A stretch of DNA of 64,000 bases from Ichthyophthirius multifiliis. Its lineage: Eukaryota > Ciliophora > Oligohymenophorea > Hymenostomatida. The translations under genes and the position numbers were made by a program. The stretch lies in NCBI RefSeq assembly GCF_000220395.1, contig NW_004086063.1, forward strand, positions 62,001 to 126,000, read 5' to 3'. This document shows, piece after piece, positions 1-13,494 of this stretch (its first letter is position 1; every line of letters starts with the position of its first letter). The notes under the pieces were generated by a model. It did not search any database. It saw nothing but the letters and a program-made list of their open reading frames with translations, and was not told the origin of the DNA.

Positions 1-1698
1 TAAAACATATTAAAATTGTAGTGAAAACTGAAAAAAATATAATAATAACGATTATATTTTATATTTTCGTTTATTTAGATATAAATAAAATTGTTTAGAA
101 TTAAGTATTTCTAATTATCAACAATATTTTTATTTTATCATTAAAAATAAATTATAAATTAAAATTAGAATCTATACATTGAATATTTTAAAAATAATAA
201 AAAACTTTATTTTATTATATATTTTATTTTAAAATGTTTACTTTTTGTATTAAAATTTGTTATTTTCATATTTGTCTTTATGTAGATTTAATAAAGTTTT
301 GATCTATTTGCTTATATTTTTGATTTAATTAAATATAATAATTTTTATTCTAATTTATTAAAATATAATTTTTCTTTATTAATTATAATTAAATTTACAA
401 TTATAATTTAAGATATCACTATTAAAATACTTTAATATTTTACATATATTTTAAATTTGATTTTAATTTAAAATGTTTTCATTTGATTATTATTTACTTC
501 ATTCATCTTCCTATTTATATGAACTGTATCAGACCTTAAAGTATTATAAATTTATTCTTTATTAATAAATCTTTTATATTTTTTATATTATTAAGTATAA
601 ATGTTTTAATTATTTTCTTCAAAATATAAATAAATTGATTTTAAAATAATATTTATTCTCTCATAAAATTACTTTTTTAACTTTGAAACTGCAAAAATTT
701 AATTTTTAAATAAATTAATATATTTAAGATTAAAAACATGAATAACTCGTTATTTTAATATAATTTACGTAATTTAAATGCTATAAAAAATTTATTTTAA
801 TAATTTTTATTTATTAATATTTTATCATTAATAATTAAATTTAAAACATTAATTTATTATTTATATAAAAAAATTAATTTATAAAATATAAAAAATATTA
901 TAACAATATCTTTTTATGTATAAAAAGAAAAAATAAATATAAAAATTAGAAATACAATTGCAAATACAAGATATAAATTAATGAGATTAAATAATTAAAA
1001 TCGATTAATTATAATTTTTAATTTATTATTTTATTTTTAAAGGAAAAGTTTATTATACTTAATTTTTTAAAATCTTTGATATATTAATTATTGTAAGATC
1101 TTAAAAATAAAACAATAATATTAAAAAATTAAACTGTTATTTATAAACATTATAACAAACTCTTAATTATATTTTTATAAAATTATTATAATTAGTTAAA
1201 TTTTATAATTTTAACTGTTTTATAATTTTAAATTAAAATAATAATTATAAATATAGTACATATAGATTGTTATTTAATTACTTATCAAATATATTTATAT
1301 CTAATTCATTACTCTTTTACATAATTTCCTTTTTTTAATGCATTAAATTCTTAATTAAAATTAGAGAATATTCACAAGAAATTTATAATAATTTTCTTAT
1401 GCTAATAATTCAAGAATTTAAAATTCTATTAAAGTAAAAAAATATAAAGATTTTTTAATTAATACAATTTATTATTTTAAAAGAAAAAAATAAAATAATT
1501 AGTCTTTAAATAGAGATTTTTAATAAAAACGATATTTTTTTAAAAAAAATGTAGTATATATTTTAATAATCACAAAATTTATTGAAATATTATTAAAAAA
1601 AAAAAAATTATTACAAAAAATTATCTTTTTAGTTTATGTTTATTTTTAAAAGAAAATAATTTTACTTTAGAAAACAACTATATTTATTTAGCCAAAAT
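1..1698. other. AT-rich intergenic stretch
   Basis: I see no coding pattern, RNA gene or structured repeat here, only A/T homopolymer-rich DNA upstream of the J-domain gene. Confidence 0.6.
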
Positions 1699-2011
1699 AT
1701 GAAAAAAAATTGGTACTAAATAATTGGAACAAGCCCAAACTCATCAAAAGAAGAAATTAAATAATAATATTATAAATTAGTAAAATAATATCATCCTGAT
1801 ATAAATAAAAATAAAGATGATTAGGAAAAATTAAAGTTGATAAATGAAGCATATTTTTAGCTTAGATAAAATAAATAATAATAATAATAAACTAAAAACA
1901 ATTAAAATAAAAATTAATATTATAACGATTATTAAGAATAAAACTATTAAGAATAATAAAGAAGTTTTAAAAATAATTATTATGATGAAGATATAAATAA
2001 TAAATATAAAA

Positions 2012-2096
<85 letters not shown>

Positions 2097-2380
2097 AAAA
2101 CTGTTATAAAAATGTAAAAATATTAATTTTTTTTTATTTAATAAATAAAATAAAGTAAAAATTATATTAGGTCTAACAAGATATGTTAAGAAAATTGTTT
2201 ATTTTTGTATTTATTATTTTTACTCATTCTCTAATTTTAGGATATTTTTTTACAAAAAATGATTTAATCTATGATATGCCTGTGCCTTAAGGCAATAACA
2301 TTTTTTATGACTAAAACACAAAATATATTTAAGTACCTAATGATTCAAGAATAGGAGTTATAAAATCAAAAAATTATTGA
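1699..2380 (+). CDS. J-domain (DnaJ/Hsp40-like) protein with polyQ and a C-terminal membrane segment
   Basis: Read with TAA/TAG as Gln, the ATG at 1699 opens directly into a J domain: WYQIIGTSP, helix II residues, and the diagnostic HPD motif at residues 32-34 (KQYHPDINK), then the helix III segment LKLINEAYFQL. J domains dock on Hsp70 and stimulate its ATPase. There is no Gly/Phe or zinc-finger region, so this is a type III protein. After the J domain come Q/N-rich sequence and about 25 TAA codons (polyQ). A 57-nt intron (2114-2170, GTAAAA...TTAG) follows, then an exon with a hydrophobic span (LRKLFIFVFIIFTHSLILGYFF) and a polar tail ending at TGA 2378-2380. The polyQ frame is in phase with the intron but one base off the J-domain frame, so a one-base indel lies near 1990-2017. 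A membrane-anchored co-chaperone is inferred. Confidence 0.75.
2018..2094 (+). repeat. (TAA)n trinucleotide microsatellite, reads as polyGln
   Basis: A nearly perfect run of TAA triplets inside the J-domain gene. With TAA as Gln it encodes about 25 glutamines in the frame that leads into the membrane-segment exon. Length change here would alter the Gln count without breaking the frame. Confidence 0.9.
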
Positions 2381-2458
2381 AATATTTATTATATAGTTTT
2401 TGTTATGTAAATTTTAATATAAATAACTTATATGAATATATATTTTTATATAATTTTT

Positions 2459-3627
2459 TCATTTAACCTCATGATACATATGAAGCATATTACCATTTTT
2501 TATTATCAACTATGTATTTGTTGCATCCTTGACTATCTTTATCTGTATTTAGGCAGCAAGACCATGCTTAACGTTCTTTTTTTTAAGTATTTTCATCATT
2601 TTTTTTTTATGACAAGCCTAATATATTCCTGTATGAAAATATTTTATTTGCTTTTCACATAAAGGCTTATATAATATAGGTTTAAAAACACAATTTGGGT
2701 CCTTTTTATTTTAAAATATAATGTTTATATTAATTTTAATTTTAATACAATTAATTATATTTGTTTTTATCTTAATTTTGATTCATAATCAAGTCTAAAT
2801 ACTGCTCCTTAAATTTTCTCTATTGATGAATTTGGATTTTAAAATACATATCTTTTTTTTTAAAAATAATACACATAATAATTTATAGAAATACTCTTAT
2901 TTTAATTTATTTCGCCATTATTTTTCTTCTTTTTTTATAGTTCTTTATTTTTCTACTTAAAGTTTTATTGATTATTAAGGAGAGTTATAATTAGTTAATA
3001 ATTCATCATATCTAACTTTATTTAATCTTTTCGATTTTATTGTACTTGATAAAAATAAAATTAATTTATATTTTTTATTTAAAAAATCACAATTCTTTGA
3101 GGATATTTTAACGATTCTATTTGTCTTGTTAAGTACTTATATTCCATTTTCTACCATCATCATATTTTTCTTCTTAAACAATTTCTTTAGGGATTGGGAT
3201 AGGGCGATCTATAAGACCTAACTTAATCTTTTTATTTATTAATGATTATTTCTTAGAGTTTAATTTTTTTTACTTTCATTAACTTTCTTTCATGAGGTTC
3301 TTCTAATTTTGGATTTAAAGGTAATAAAATAGATGGATTCCATTCTTTTTTTCTTAAATTTAAAATATCAGGATCAATAAATTATTTAATTTATTTTTTA
3401 GATTCTAAATGTTGTTTTGGAATGTCATTTATAGAAAAAAATTCTTCATCTTTGTCAAAATGATATTTTCCATTTTTAATACTTCCTATTTTAAAATTTT
3501 AAATCTAATTTTTGTTTTTATATATGTATCTAATTATTATTCCTTTTTAATTTATTATATTTTTAAATGTTTTATATAACTTATTATGTATTTATATTTT
3601 AAACATTATCTCTTATTCTTCTTTCAT
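2459..3627 (-). CDS. unrecognised five-exon protein, about 326 aa
   Basis: I do not recognise the family. Five exons join with every phase closing: 3274-3627, 3091-3221, 2895-3044, 2749-2851 and 2459-2701. The four introns are 43-52 nt, all GT...AG (3222-3273, 3045-3090, 2852-2894, 2702-2748), and the total is 327 codons including TGA. The protein is soluble-looking with no membrane span. Coherent segments include KYHFDKDEEFF, DPDILNLRKKEWNP, GLIDRPIPIPKEIV, a charged helix around residues 190-215, and near the C-terminus DPNCVFKPILYKPLCEKQ and GLAAQIQIKIVKDATN. Proline-rich phrases between helices suggest a structural or scaffold protein, which is inference only. The ATG at 3627 is the first in an open frame; the first 40 residues are low-complexity and the true start could lie downstream. 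Confidence 0.7.
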
Positions 3628-4778
3628 AAGCTTATTAAAGAAACATTATGATTATAAAAATATAAAATTTTTATTTATATTATAGTTGTAAATTTTATTT
3701 TATGTATATAAAAAAATATTATATATATATATATATATATATGTAAATATTTATTATAAATATAAATATTAATATAAATATAAAAATAAATATAAATATA
3801 AATATAAATATAATTAATATATATTTATTATAGGAAAATTATTTTATTTTTATTTTAATTTTTTTCAATTTTATTTTTATTACTAACATAAATAATAAAT
3901 ATTTTTTTTTTTATCTTTTATTTATCAATTTTTCTAATATTTTGATTTTTTTTTTTTTATTTTTTTTCTTTTTTAATCTTTATTTTTTTATATAAAAATT
4001 TATATTAGAATATTTTTATATTAAATTTTATATCATTAAATCTTATTAATATAATTGAATTAATTATATAATTTTTTTATTATAAAAATAAAAAAAATAT
4101 TTTTTAATATATCTACAATAATTTTTTCTAAATTATTAATAATTATTTTAGTATTTCCTTTTTTTTAATATATATTTATGTTTCTTATTTAAATAAATTT
4201 ATATAATTTGATTGTATATTATTAAATCAATAATTTTATTAGAATTATTAACTCTTGCTTTTTTACTGCACTAATATTTATTCATTTTTTTTTTATGTTA
4301 TTAGACTTATTTATTATTTAAATTTTAAATTAATTATTGATATATATTTTTTTTTTATATTATATTTATATAATTTATGATTTTAATTTTTATATGAAAT
4401 TTATATTTTTTATATTATTATTTTTATATTTTATAGAATTTTAAATTTATTAAATTATTAATAATTTTATGATTTTTAAATTTTTTTATTTAATTTTTTA
4501 AGAAATCCAATTTTACTATAAAAAATACTATTTATAAATTAATAAATATAAAAATATGTCTTTAAATATAAAAAGATAAGTATAAATAAATATAGTTTAT
4601 ATTGAATTAATTAATATTTTAAAATTTATGTTTATTAAATAATTATTTTATAATAAATATATACCACTTATAAAATTATTATTAAATTAAAAAATAATCG
4701 AAAAATATTAATTATTTTATTTATTTTATTTTTATATTTTATGTAAAATAAATATATATAATTTATTATACTTATAAT
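3628..4778. other. intergenic, with (TA)n and (ATAAAT)n runs
   Basis: AT-only sequence between two minus-strand genes. It holds a (TA)n run at about 3719-3741 and ATAAAT-type repeats at about 3755-3812. I see no gene. Confidence 0.6.
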
Positions 4779-7700
4779 TCAATTTTTTTTATCTAAATTT
4801 TTAAATTTTTATTCTATCCATTTATTAAAATTACATACTTTTTTATATTCAGTAGAAACAATATTATTTAAAGGAGTTAATTTTCTTTTTAATTTTTAAC
4901 TTGAAATTAAAATGTCTTCTTTATTATTACTTGTATTAATAATATTAGTTGAGTTATGCAAAGTTAGATATTCTAATTCATTTTTTTAATAAATTTAAAT
5001 TATTTTATGCTTAATTTTTTATATATTTTTAGCTTTATTTCTATTTAAATAAACTGCGGATTATGAAATTTAGCATTTGTTTTGAAATTAAACACTTTCT
5101 TAAACATATTAATTAAAATAATATTTGGACCTCTCAATTTAGTCACCAGTCCAATCTTTATAGATGGAGTCAATATAGTTTACGTACATAACATTAGTAT
5201 TTTTATCAATATTAAATCTAAAAATATATTTATCAAATTTATCATTACCTTATCCAGAAATAGAGTTCAAGATAATTTTGTTAATTTTAGCATAAATAAT
5301 CTCTTCAACAAAATTTTCTCCTTAATCTTATTAAAGATTTAAAAATTTTTAATTTAGATTATCTTATAGGTATAATTGAAGACTTTTTACTGTAGAAATA
5401 AGAGTTTTATCAATAGTAAATAATAAGAAAGCCTGTTTTCCAAAAATACTTCTTAGATAATCTTCATATTTATTTTCTTTTGTTTTGAAAGAGCTAATAA
5501 GTATATTTTTAAATATTGAATATCTTTCCTTAGCCAAATCTTTTTTTTCTTAAGTTAATAACTTATTTGTTTTAGAATTATCTTCAAAATGATCTGAAAT
5601 TTCTTAAGCTTTGTATAACCTCTCATATAGAACATAGAAAAATCTAATAAAAGCATACATATATTTTGTTCCGAAAAACAAAATCTAGTTTTTTTGTTCT
5701 GGTTTATATTCAGGAAAATATTAATTTTCATTTATTTTTTCAGATGAATAATTCATTTATCTAATGGTTAATTAATTTTTTTGTTTTCTTAATTGAAAAC
5801 ATCACTAAGATCAGAATTATCATTATCATTTTCATCATCTATATTTTTATCAGTACTTTCAACAACTTTTTAATTATTTTCTAACGGAGAGTCCAATAAA
5901 TGGTTAGCTTTTAATGGAGTTTAAAGTTTATTATTTTCTTCTTATTAATTTATGTTATCTTCTTTATTAGTTTTTAAATATGACTAAACTTTTTCAAAAA
6001 TTTTATTTTCAATATCAGTTACTTATTTAATAATTTTATTCTCATTCATGTTGCTATCAATATAATTATAATAATTAATACCAAAATACTTACTCATTAA
6101 GTTTAGAACAGCTTTTTTAATTTTTTCTTTCTCATGACAAACTGCAAAGTTTTAAAGATAAAAAATTAGAATTGAAAGTGCATCTTCGGAAATGTCTTTT
6201 TTATCAAATTTAAGAATCATAATCGGTAATGTATATTTCTTCTTAATAAGTTCATAATCAAAATTTATTTTTCCTGTATTATCATGCTGACATTTTTCTA
6301 AATTAGTTATATTTTCAAATGTGTTAAGGAAGTCTCCGAAATACTTGTAAATATTAGTTGAAAAATCATCTTTATTTTCTATTTTTTAATTCGCTTTTTT
6401 CAATAACATTTTATTTCTAAATTCAGCTTCTTTTTCAAATCTTTGTTATTAAGTATATTTTTTATCATGTCTTTTAAAGATAAAAGATCTATGATCAAGT
6501 GATCTGTGTAGGTTTTTTCTGCTACTTCAATCCATGATTTCTTCATTTAAGTTTTTTTGCATTCTATACTTCTTCCAACTTCGCTTTTAAAGATCTTAAA
6601 GGTTATTCAATTCCGAATTTAGGATTTTTAAGCATAAATATGCAAATTTCATTTTATTCATTGGATCCATTTTTGTACATATATTAAATTATTTTCATTT
6701 CAAGAGCTTTTTCAATAAAGTTTTTTTACTTTTCAGTATCTTCTATTTTTTATGCTTCTTCAAGTAATTTTATTGTCCTTTTTAATATTTAAATATGATG
6801 GTCAAATTCATATTTTTCATCTTCGCTTTTAAAAAGTTATTCTTCATAAATATTTTTTCTCATAATACTAAACGTCACATGTTCACTACCCCTTGGAACT
6901 GTTATGATTTAAGTATTTATTAAACTTTTAGATACTTTATTCATACCAGAGTATTGAATGGGATAACAAGGAGGAGTTTTTACATAGCTATGGGTAAACC
7001 TCTCACAATTATTGAAGTCTATATCTGCTAAAGGCTTAAAATAATTAGTCAATTTTCTTCTACCATTTTGACGGCATTCTACTAAATCTTTTAATTATTC
7101 AACAAGTTTTTCTGGTTATTAAAAACCTTATAAAAGATAAGAACCTTAGTCTATCATTTATTTTGTTGTTATAATACATTCTGTATATAAGTAAAGAAGT
7201 TTTATCATGCTATTTAGTGCAATAGGATCCATATATCCATAAATATAATTCATTAGACTTATTTCACTCTTTTTTATTTAAAATAATTTATTTAAATTTT
7301 ATTTTCATTTTTTTCTTTTACTTTAGTTGCACCTTAAGGTAAAGAAACATTTTTTGAATATAAGTATTCGTTTGTAAACTCTATTATATAAAGTTAAATT
7401 TAATTTATAATTTAAAATGTATTTTGAAAAAATGAAATAATATAAAAGTAAATATTTTTAATTTGAAAATACCTTAATTTTCTATATTATTAATATTTTC
7501 TTGTATATCTTATGTTTTAGCAGAAATATTTTAGCTATAGTTTTAATTATTTTCAATCGTTTACTTTTTAATTTTTTGTTTTCCTTGGATATTTTTATTA
7601 TTTTCATATTATTAATTTGTCTTAGTTGATAAATCTTTTTAAATGTCACCTTTGAACATATTACATAACTTAATATATAGAGGATGTTCATTTCCGAAAA

Positions 7701-8376
7701 CCTAAGAAAAGGAGTCCATTATTGTTTAACTTTAATCTTTTTATTTTTATTAAGATTTTTGATTAATAATATTTAATAATTCCTTGTACTATTATGGATA
7801 ACTTTTATTAAGCTCTTAACATAATATAGCAAATTTTTATTCTATTTCTTCTTAGTTCATAGAAACAGAGCTTTGCTTTTGGCCTTACAATTAGCCTTTA
7901 TATTTAGAAGATTATTAAGATTAATTATTAGCCTGTTAGCATTATTGCATTTATTATTAGGATTATAATTATTCTTATCTTTATTATGAATTTTATTATA
8001 ATGCTTATATATTATTGTTGTTTCCTATTTCGCTTTCTTTTAGCTTCATATTTCTTGCTTACTCTTATATTTCAAATTTATAGTCAGGGTGTAACATTAA
8101 ATTCACTTCCTAAAGTAAATCTCCATATTTTTCAAACATTTAACCCATTCCTTGATGAAATTAGTTCCATTTAGTTATTTCTCTATTTTACTTGCAATAT
8201 TCAGCGAATTACTTATACATTAAATCACTTTCATTTCTCATTTTATTTAAGAACTGCTATACATGATGCTTTAGACGCTATTAATTAGTAGTTCCATTAA
8301 TTGAATTAAGCTGGTTATTATTTTGGTCAGATATATTTTCGTTTGGATTATAAGCTTTTTATTTAGTATTACTCAT
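4779..8376 (-). CDS. SIN3: SIN3 transcriptional corepressor
   Basis: SIN3 is the scaffold of histone deacetylase corepressor complexes. The start ATG (8376) opens a Q/N-rich N-terminus holding PAH-like amphipathic helices (RLKHHVQQFLNKM, KWNQFHQGMGQMFEKYGDL; again IEQKFAILCQELNKSY). Introns near 7480-7390 and at about 7269-7321 lead into NVSLPQGATK. The SIN3 core follows: SYVKTPPCYPIQYSGMNK, then YEEQLFKSEDEKYEFDHHI, then KNPKFGIEQPLRSLKAKLEE, then SLDHRSFIFKRHD. This is the family's YxxxIxxxEDExxELD...NPxxAxPxVLxRLK...LDH signature. The C-terminal region (FFGTKYMYAFIRFFYVLYERLYK) also matches SIN3. Frame breaks occur at about 6502 (KTYTD / SLDHR) and near 5770, where no clean intron closes the phase; TGA stop is at 4779-4781. 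Family assignment is firm, exact exon structure is not. Confidence 0.88.
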
Positions 8377-10679
8377 TTTATTTATTTTCTTTTTTTATTT
8401 AATTTGTTTTAATTTTTTATTATTATATTTTTTTTATTTATTTTTTAGAGATTTTGTTTTTTTTTTGTTTTTTTCTTATTTATATGTATTTTTTGTTTGT
8501 TATTAGAGTTTAATTTTTGTTAGTAAAAGGAATTATATAATATTTTTATATATTATTAGTATTATTAATATAGTTTATTAATAATTTATTATTTTAAAAT
8601 ATTTTAATAATATTTTTTTAAATTATTTATACATTAAAATAAATAAAAATTTTTACAAATGCCTAAATTTTTTATTATAGGTTATATAAATAAATCTAAA
8701 TAGTCTCAAAGTTATAGTAAACTCAATTAATTATATATAAAATAAATTATTTTAATAAAATAACATAGAAAATTTAATATTTTTTATATTTTTAATTTTT
8801 TTTAAAGTATAATATAACAAAATATAATGCTTTTTAAAAAATATTTAAATAAATGACATATCTACATAGTTTTAAATATAAAATTAATTAAAATAAAGAT
8901 TTAGAATAATAAGCAAACTTACATAATTAAATGAAGAGATATATATGAAAAAAAAAAATATTATTAAAATACAAAAATATTTAATTTCTATTCAATTCAT
9001 TAATTAATTTATATAATATTAAAATTATCTATATATTTTCAAAAAAAAAAATATTTAGATATAAAAATTAATATTATATATGTATATTTTATTTATAATT
9101 TTATTTAAAAATGCTAATAGTAATAATAATAAATATATATAATATAAAAAAACATTTTATAAATTAAATATTTGATTAACAAAACCATTTGGAAATATAA
9201 TAAAAGAAAAATTTAAGTATTATTTGTTCTATTTTTTTATTTTTTTTGTGTATAATCTAAAAAAAGGAATTAATCATTTTTTTTTCATCTTTTTAAATTT
9301 GATTAAATTAAAGAAAAACTAATAAAATAATAAATAAATAAAATAAAATGAAAAAGGTAATATATTAAAATAATAAAGATATAATTGAAAAAAAAGATTA
9401 ATAAATGTATAAATAAATATTAATAACTAACTTAAATAAAATATTTATATGCAATTATGATCAATTGATTTATAAATTATATAACTTTTTCTTCTTCTAT
9501 ATTAAATATGATTATAAATAATTTTCATATAATAATACATTGTTTTTGTTTATTATAATAAATTAAATGATAATTGTATATTTATATTTTATTAATGTAA
9601 AAATAATTATATATAAATAAATAACGAAATAATTAGTAAAAAAATTATTTGTAATATTACTTAAAAAAAAAAAATCAATATTTTTGTTTAATTATTATGT
9701 AATACTTTTTTTAATATTTAAAATATATAATGATTTAAAAATAAATATATAAAACATACAAATATATAAATAAACTAAGAATATTTTTATTATATTATGT
9801 ATTAATTATGTTTGATTCGAAAAATTAAGTTTAAGTTAAATAAATTTTTTGTAAATTTATTTAATATTAAAAAAAATTATATAAATTAATATTATAAATT
9901 TAATGATATATATAAGAATAAGAAAAAAAAAAAAATATAAAAATAAATAAATAAAATACAATATAATACAATACAATATAATACAATACAATACAATACT
10001 ATACAATACAATATATTTTTATTTATATTCTTTTATTTTTATTTATATTCTTTTATTTTTATTTATATTTATATTTATATTTTTATTTATTTATTTAACA
10101 TTTTATATATTTATTTTTCTTTTATTTTTATTATTTCTTACTAATATTTTCTTTATTTTTTTTAAGAATATAATTATTTTATAAGAATATAATTTATTTA
10201 AATCATTAATTAATAATATTTTTTTTTATTTATATATGATTTTATTTTTTATTATTTATTACTAAATTAATTTTGATTATTATGCTTTTAATAGCATTTT
10301 TATAATTTTTTTTTTATTATTTATATATTATTTAATGAATTTATAAATATTTAAATTTTTTCTAAATTAATTTATATATATATTTTAAATATTTTTTATT
10401 TGACATTTTTTTTTTTATATTTTTAATAATAATTATTGATTTTATATATAAAATATTAAAACAATTATAATTTTAAAAAATTGAACATATATATCTTTTT
10501 TTTTTATTATAAATAATATTGTTCTATATTTATTTTTTAAATATTTTTTTTAATCTGAAATTCGAAATCGTCTTTTGTTTTCAATTTTTAATGTTATAAA
10601 TAACAATATATTAAATATATATATATTTAATATTTTATATTTTTTTAAAAAAATTATAAATATAAAAATAAATATTAAA
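8377..10679. other. long AT-rich intergenic region with simple repeats
   Basis: Lies between the divergent SIN3 (-) and coiled-coil (+) genes, so it should hold both promoters. I see no motif I can name. Simple repeats at 9956-10075 are listed separately. Confidence 0.6.
9956..10075. repeat. (ATACA/ATATA)n block followed by TTTATTTATATTC repeats
   Basis: From 9956 to 10013 the DNA is built of ATACA and ATATA pentamers in irregular alternation. Immediately after, TTTATTTATATTC-type units repeat to about 10075. The pentamer block is the only C-containing tandem array in this intergenic region. Confidence 0.8.
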
Positions 10680-11780
10680 ATGAATATTATATCTAACAGC
10701 ATTAATACCGATTAACTCTAAATAAATTAATATAATAAATTAATTGATTTCAAATTTAAAGATAATAATATAGAAAATTAATACATTGACAACAAACTTT
10801 AAAATTAATATTAAGATCAAACTTATTAAAATGTAATATTGCATTCTAATAAAAAATATGTAACAATAGAAGAATAAATATAATCCAAAACAAACTAATA
10901 ATTTTATGAAGAATCTTAATTTGAGCAACTTTAAGCTAAATATATAGAATTAGAAGCATTAATGTAGTAAAAAGAATAAGTATATAATGATATGGTGTAA
11001 ATGCTAGAAAATAAATTAAGTTAATATAAATAAACTTGTATTAATTAAGAAGAAAAAATTGCTTTGGAAGTATAAAATCAAACATATACTCTAAATCATT
11101 AGTTAAGCAATTTAAAAATAGCTATGAGGTAATTAGAAGAAGAAAACAACTGTTTAAAAATATAATAAGAATAAAACTATAGAGAGTAAGAAAGACAAAG
11201 ACTAAAGTTTTAAGATTTATATAATGTATATACTTTATTATTTAAAAATAATTTAAGATTTATATATATATATATATATATATTTATTTTTATAAAGGAA
11301 AAAGAGAATATAATTTTATAATATGAAAGGTAAGTTAATTAACTTGTTTAAAATGGAGAACGTTCTATTAGTAATTTAAGACAAGAAAAAGAAAGGGAAG
11401 TTACATTTTATTAAAGAGAATTATAAAGAATGGAAAGAAATTTACATGAAAAAATGGAGCTCCTTTAACGATATTAAAACTAATAGAATTACGTTCAGAA
11501 AAATTTAGATTTTCCTAAAGTAGACGAAAACAACAAAAATATCATTAATTAGTAACAATAATAACTATTTGAAAAAAATTCGATCCAAAAGTAAAATCAA
11601 CAAAGTAATATAAAATATTCAGAAATTCATAACACACCTTAATAAAATTAAGAATATAAAGGATTCAACACAACTTTAGTTTAATAAAATGATTAATTAA
11701 ATAAAATGATCCTTGAAAGATGTAAAAAAATTATTGATGGTACTTTAAATTGTAATGCAAATGAAAATAAGCATATTTGA
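10680..11780 (+). CDS. coiled-coil protein, 342 aa
   Basis: Two exons: 10680-11225 (182 codons) and 11298-11780 (161 codons with TGA). They are separated by a 72-nt intron (11226-11297) containing a (TA)n run; phase 0 closes exactly. From about residue 75 the protein is a long charged heptad-rich helix (YEESQFEQLQAKYIELEALM; LEEENNCLKIQQEQNYREQ; LRQEKEREVTFYQRELQRM). It ends in a short Cys-containing tail (LERCKKIIDGTLNCNAN). No catalytic motif is visible. It lies head-to-tail 162 bases before the DZIP1-like gene, so a centriole or cilium role is conceivable but not shown. Confidence 0.75.
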
Positions 11781-11942
11781 AATTAAAAACAATTAATTAT
11801 ATAAATTAACTAAAAAATATTAATTTTATTTTTTAAATTAAATATTTAATTAACTATACTTTTTGTTTTAAATTAAAAATAACTTAATTCAATAAAATAA
11901 AATAAATAAATTAAAATATTTAATAAAATTATAAAAATAGAA

Positions 11943-13494
11943 ATGAATTTATCGGACAATCATATCCATTAATAATAATTTGAATCTTAGCTTTATTAAG
12001 ATAATTAAATACAATAGAAAATTAATTGGAATAATATTACAGATTTAAACATAAAAGATTTAAAAAAAATAGAAATGTTAGAAACTTTATAATTTTACTT
12101 ACCAAATATTATTAATTCTAATGTATCAGTAGAGGAGTTTAATTAGAAAAAACCAAATCAAATAATTAAATTACTTTAAATTTTCTAAATTACAATTTAA
12201 TACTAAGATTATTCATTTAATTATTTATAATAATTAGATAAAAAAATGCAAAATGAAACATTTTTTTTTAAAAATGAAATATAAAAAATTGAAAACAATT
12301 TAAAAAAAAGTAAAAAGAAAATTCAAGATTTAAGGTGTGAAATTGAAATTAAAAAAAATGCAATAAACAAATATAAATATTTTTTAAAAAACAAATAAAT
12401 ATATAAATGTGTTATATGTGTTGACAAGGTAATAATAAATTTTATTTAATTCAAATAAATATAATAAAAAGTATTTTTAAAATGAAAATTATTTAGATAA
12501 TCACATGAAAAATAAACATTAAAATATTCTACCTTTAAATATAGATCATCCTAATTATGCTGTTATGACAAATTTAATAATTTCATAATAACTAGAATAA
12601 GAAAGGAAAATGTACGAAAAGGATCTTTTTATTTAAAAATAGTAACAAAAAAATATCGAGAACAATATGATATATAATCTTGAAGATATAATTTAATAAA
12701 GAAATGAAGAATATAATTAAATATAATAATAAATGAATTAAAAAATCAAATAAATGTAAATATTACATTAAAAATTATTATAGTAAAAGGAATAAGAAAG
12801 CCAAAATCATTAGAATTAAATTAATCAATTAATGCAAAATATTTAGGAATTATAAAAAGTATAATTTAAATTAATTAAAATAAATAAAAAAATCTAATAT
12901 TAAATAAAAAAGACAGTATAATTTTTATAAAGTAGACCAATAATAATATAATAAGAACAGTTTGATTAAGTAATTTAATAAAAATTATAAACAAATAATA
13001 AAAATATACAAAACAATATTTAAAATAATCATCAAACATAAAATAATATTGATTTTAAAAGTAATTAATAATAAAATTCATTAATTAAAAATTAAATTGA
13101 TACTAATTAAGAAGCTAATCAATAAGCTCCTTTAAAAATAAAAGAATTAACTAATTAAATATCTGCTATAGGAAAAATCTAAAATACTTTAAATGATTCT
13201 TTTGAAGAATTTGAATTATTAAAATTAAATAGCATTAGTTAAAGATAATAAACATAATTTTAAGAGTCAAAATCATAATATGAAGAAAACTCTCAAGAAA
13301 ATTAAGAAATATAAAAGAGATAAACGATTGAGGAAAGAAAAAAATAATAAATATAGAAAATTTAAGAAAATCAAAATAATATTGATTAATTGATTTTTAA
13401 TAAAGGAAAAAATAAATTCAATTAAGAGGATATTTAAAATGCAATTTAACTTGTTAACGATTTACTGAATTAAAAAGTTAATTAAATTTAATGA
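11943..13494 (+). CDS. DZIP1: DZIP1/Iguana-type basal-body zinc-finger protein, 502 aa
   Basis: DZIP1 proteins act at the basal body transition zone and are needed for ciliogenesis. Two exons, 11943-12428 and 12472-13494, with a 43-nt intron (12429-12471); total 503 codons including TGA. The N-terminus matches the DZIP1 N-domain pattern: INWNNITDLNIKDLKKIEML followed by LQFYLPNI (residues about 31-60). A coiled coil leads to a single C2H2 finger: C156, C159, H173 and H178, in CVICVDK then NYLDNHMKNKH, the spacing typical of DZIP1. The intron falls inside the finger. The rest is Q-rich coiled coil with a C-terminal LDKxx-poor, acidic and serine-containing segment. The single finger right after a coiled coil plus the N-domain make this assignment good. 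Confidence 0.8.

Noticed and set aside
5082-5342. An 86-residue plus-strand frame
   Set aside because: It is the antisense shadow of the SIN3 C-terminal region.
9956-10013. Possible CRISPR-like or satellite array
   Set aside because: It is a simple pentamer repeat without spacers.
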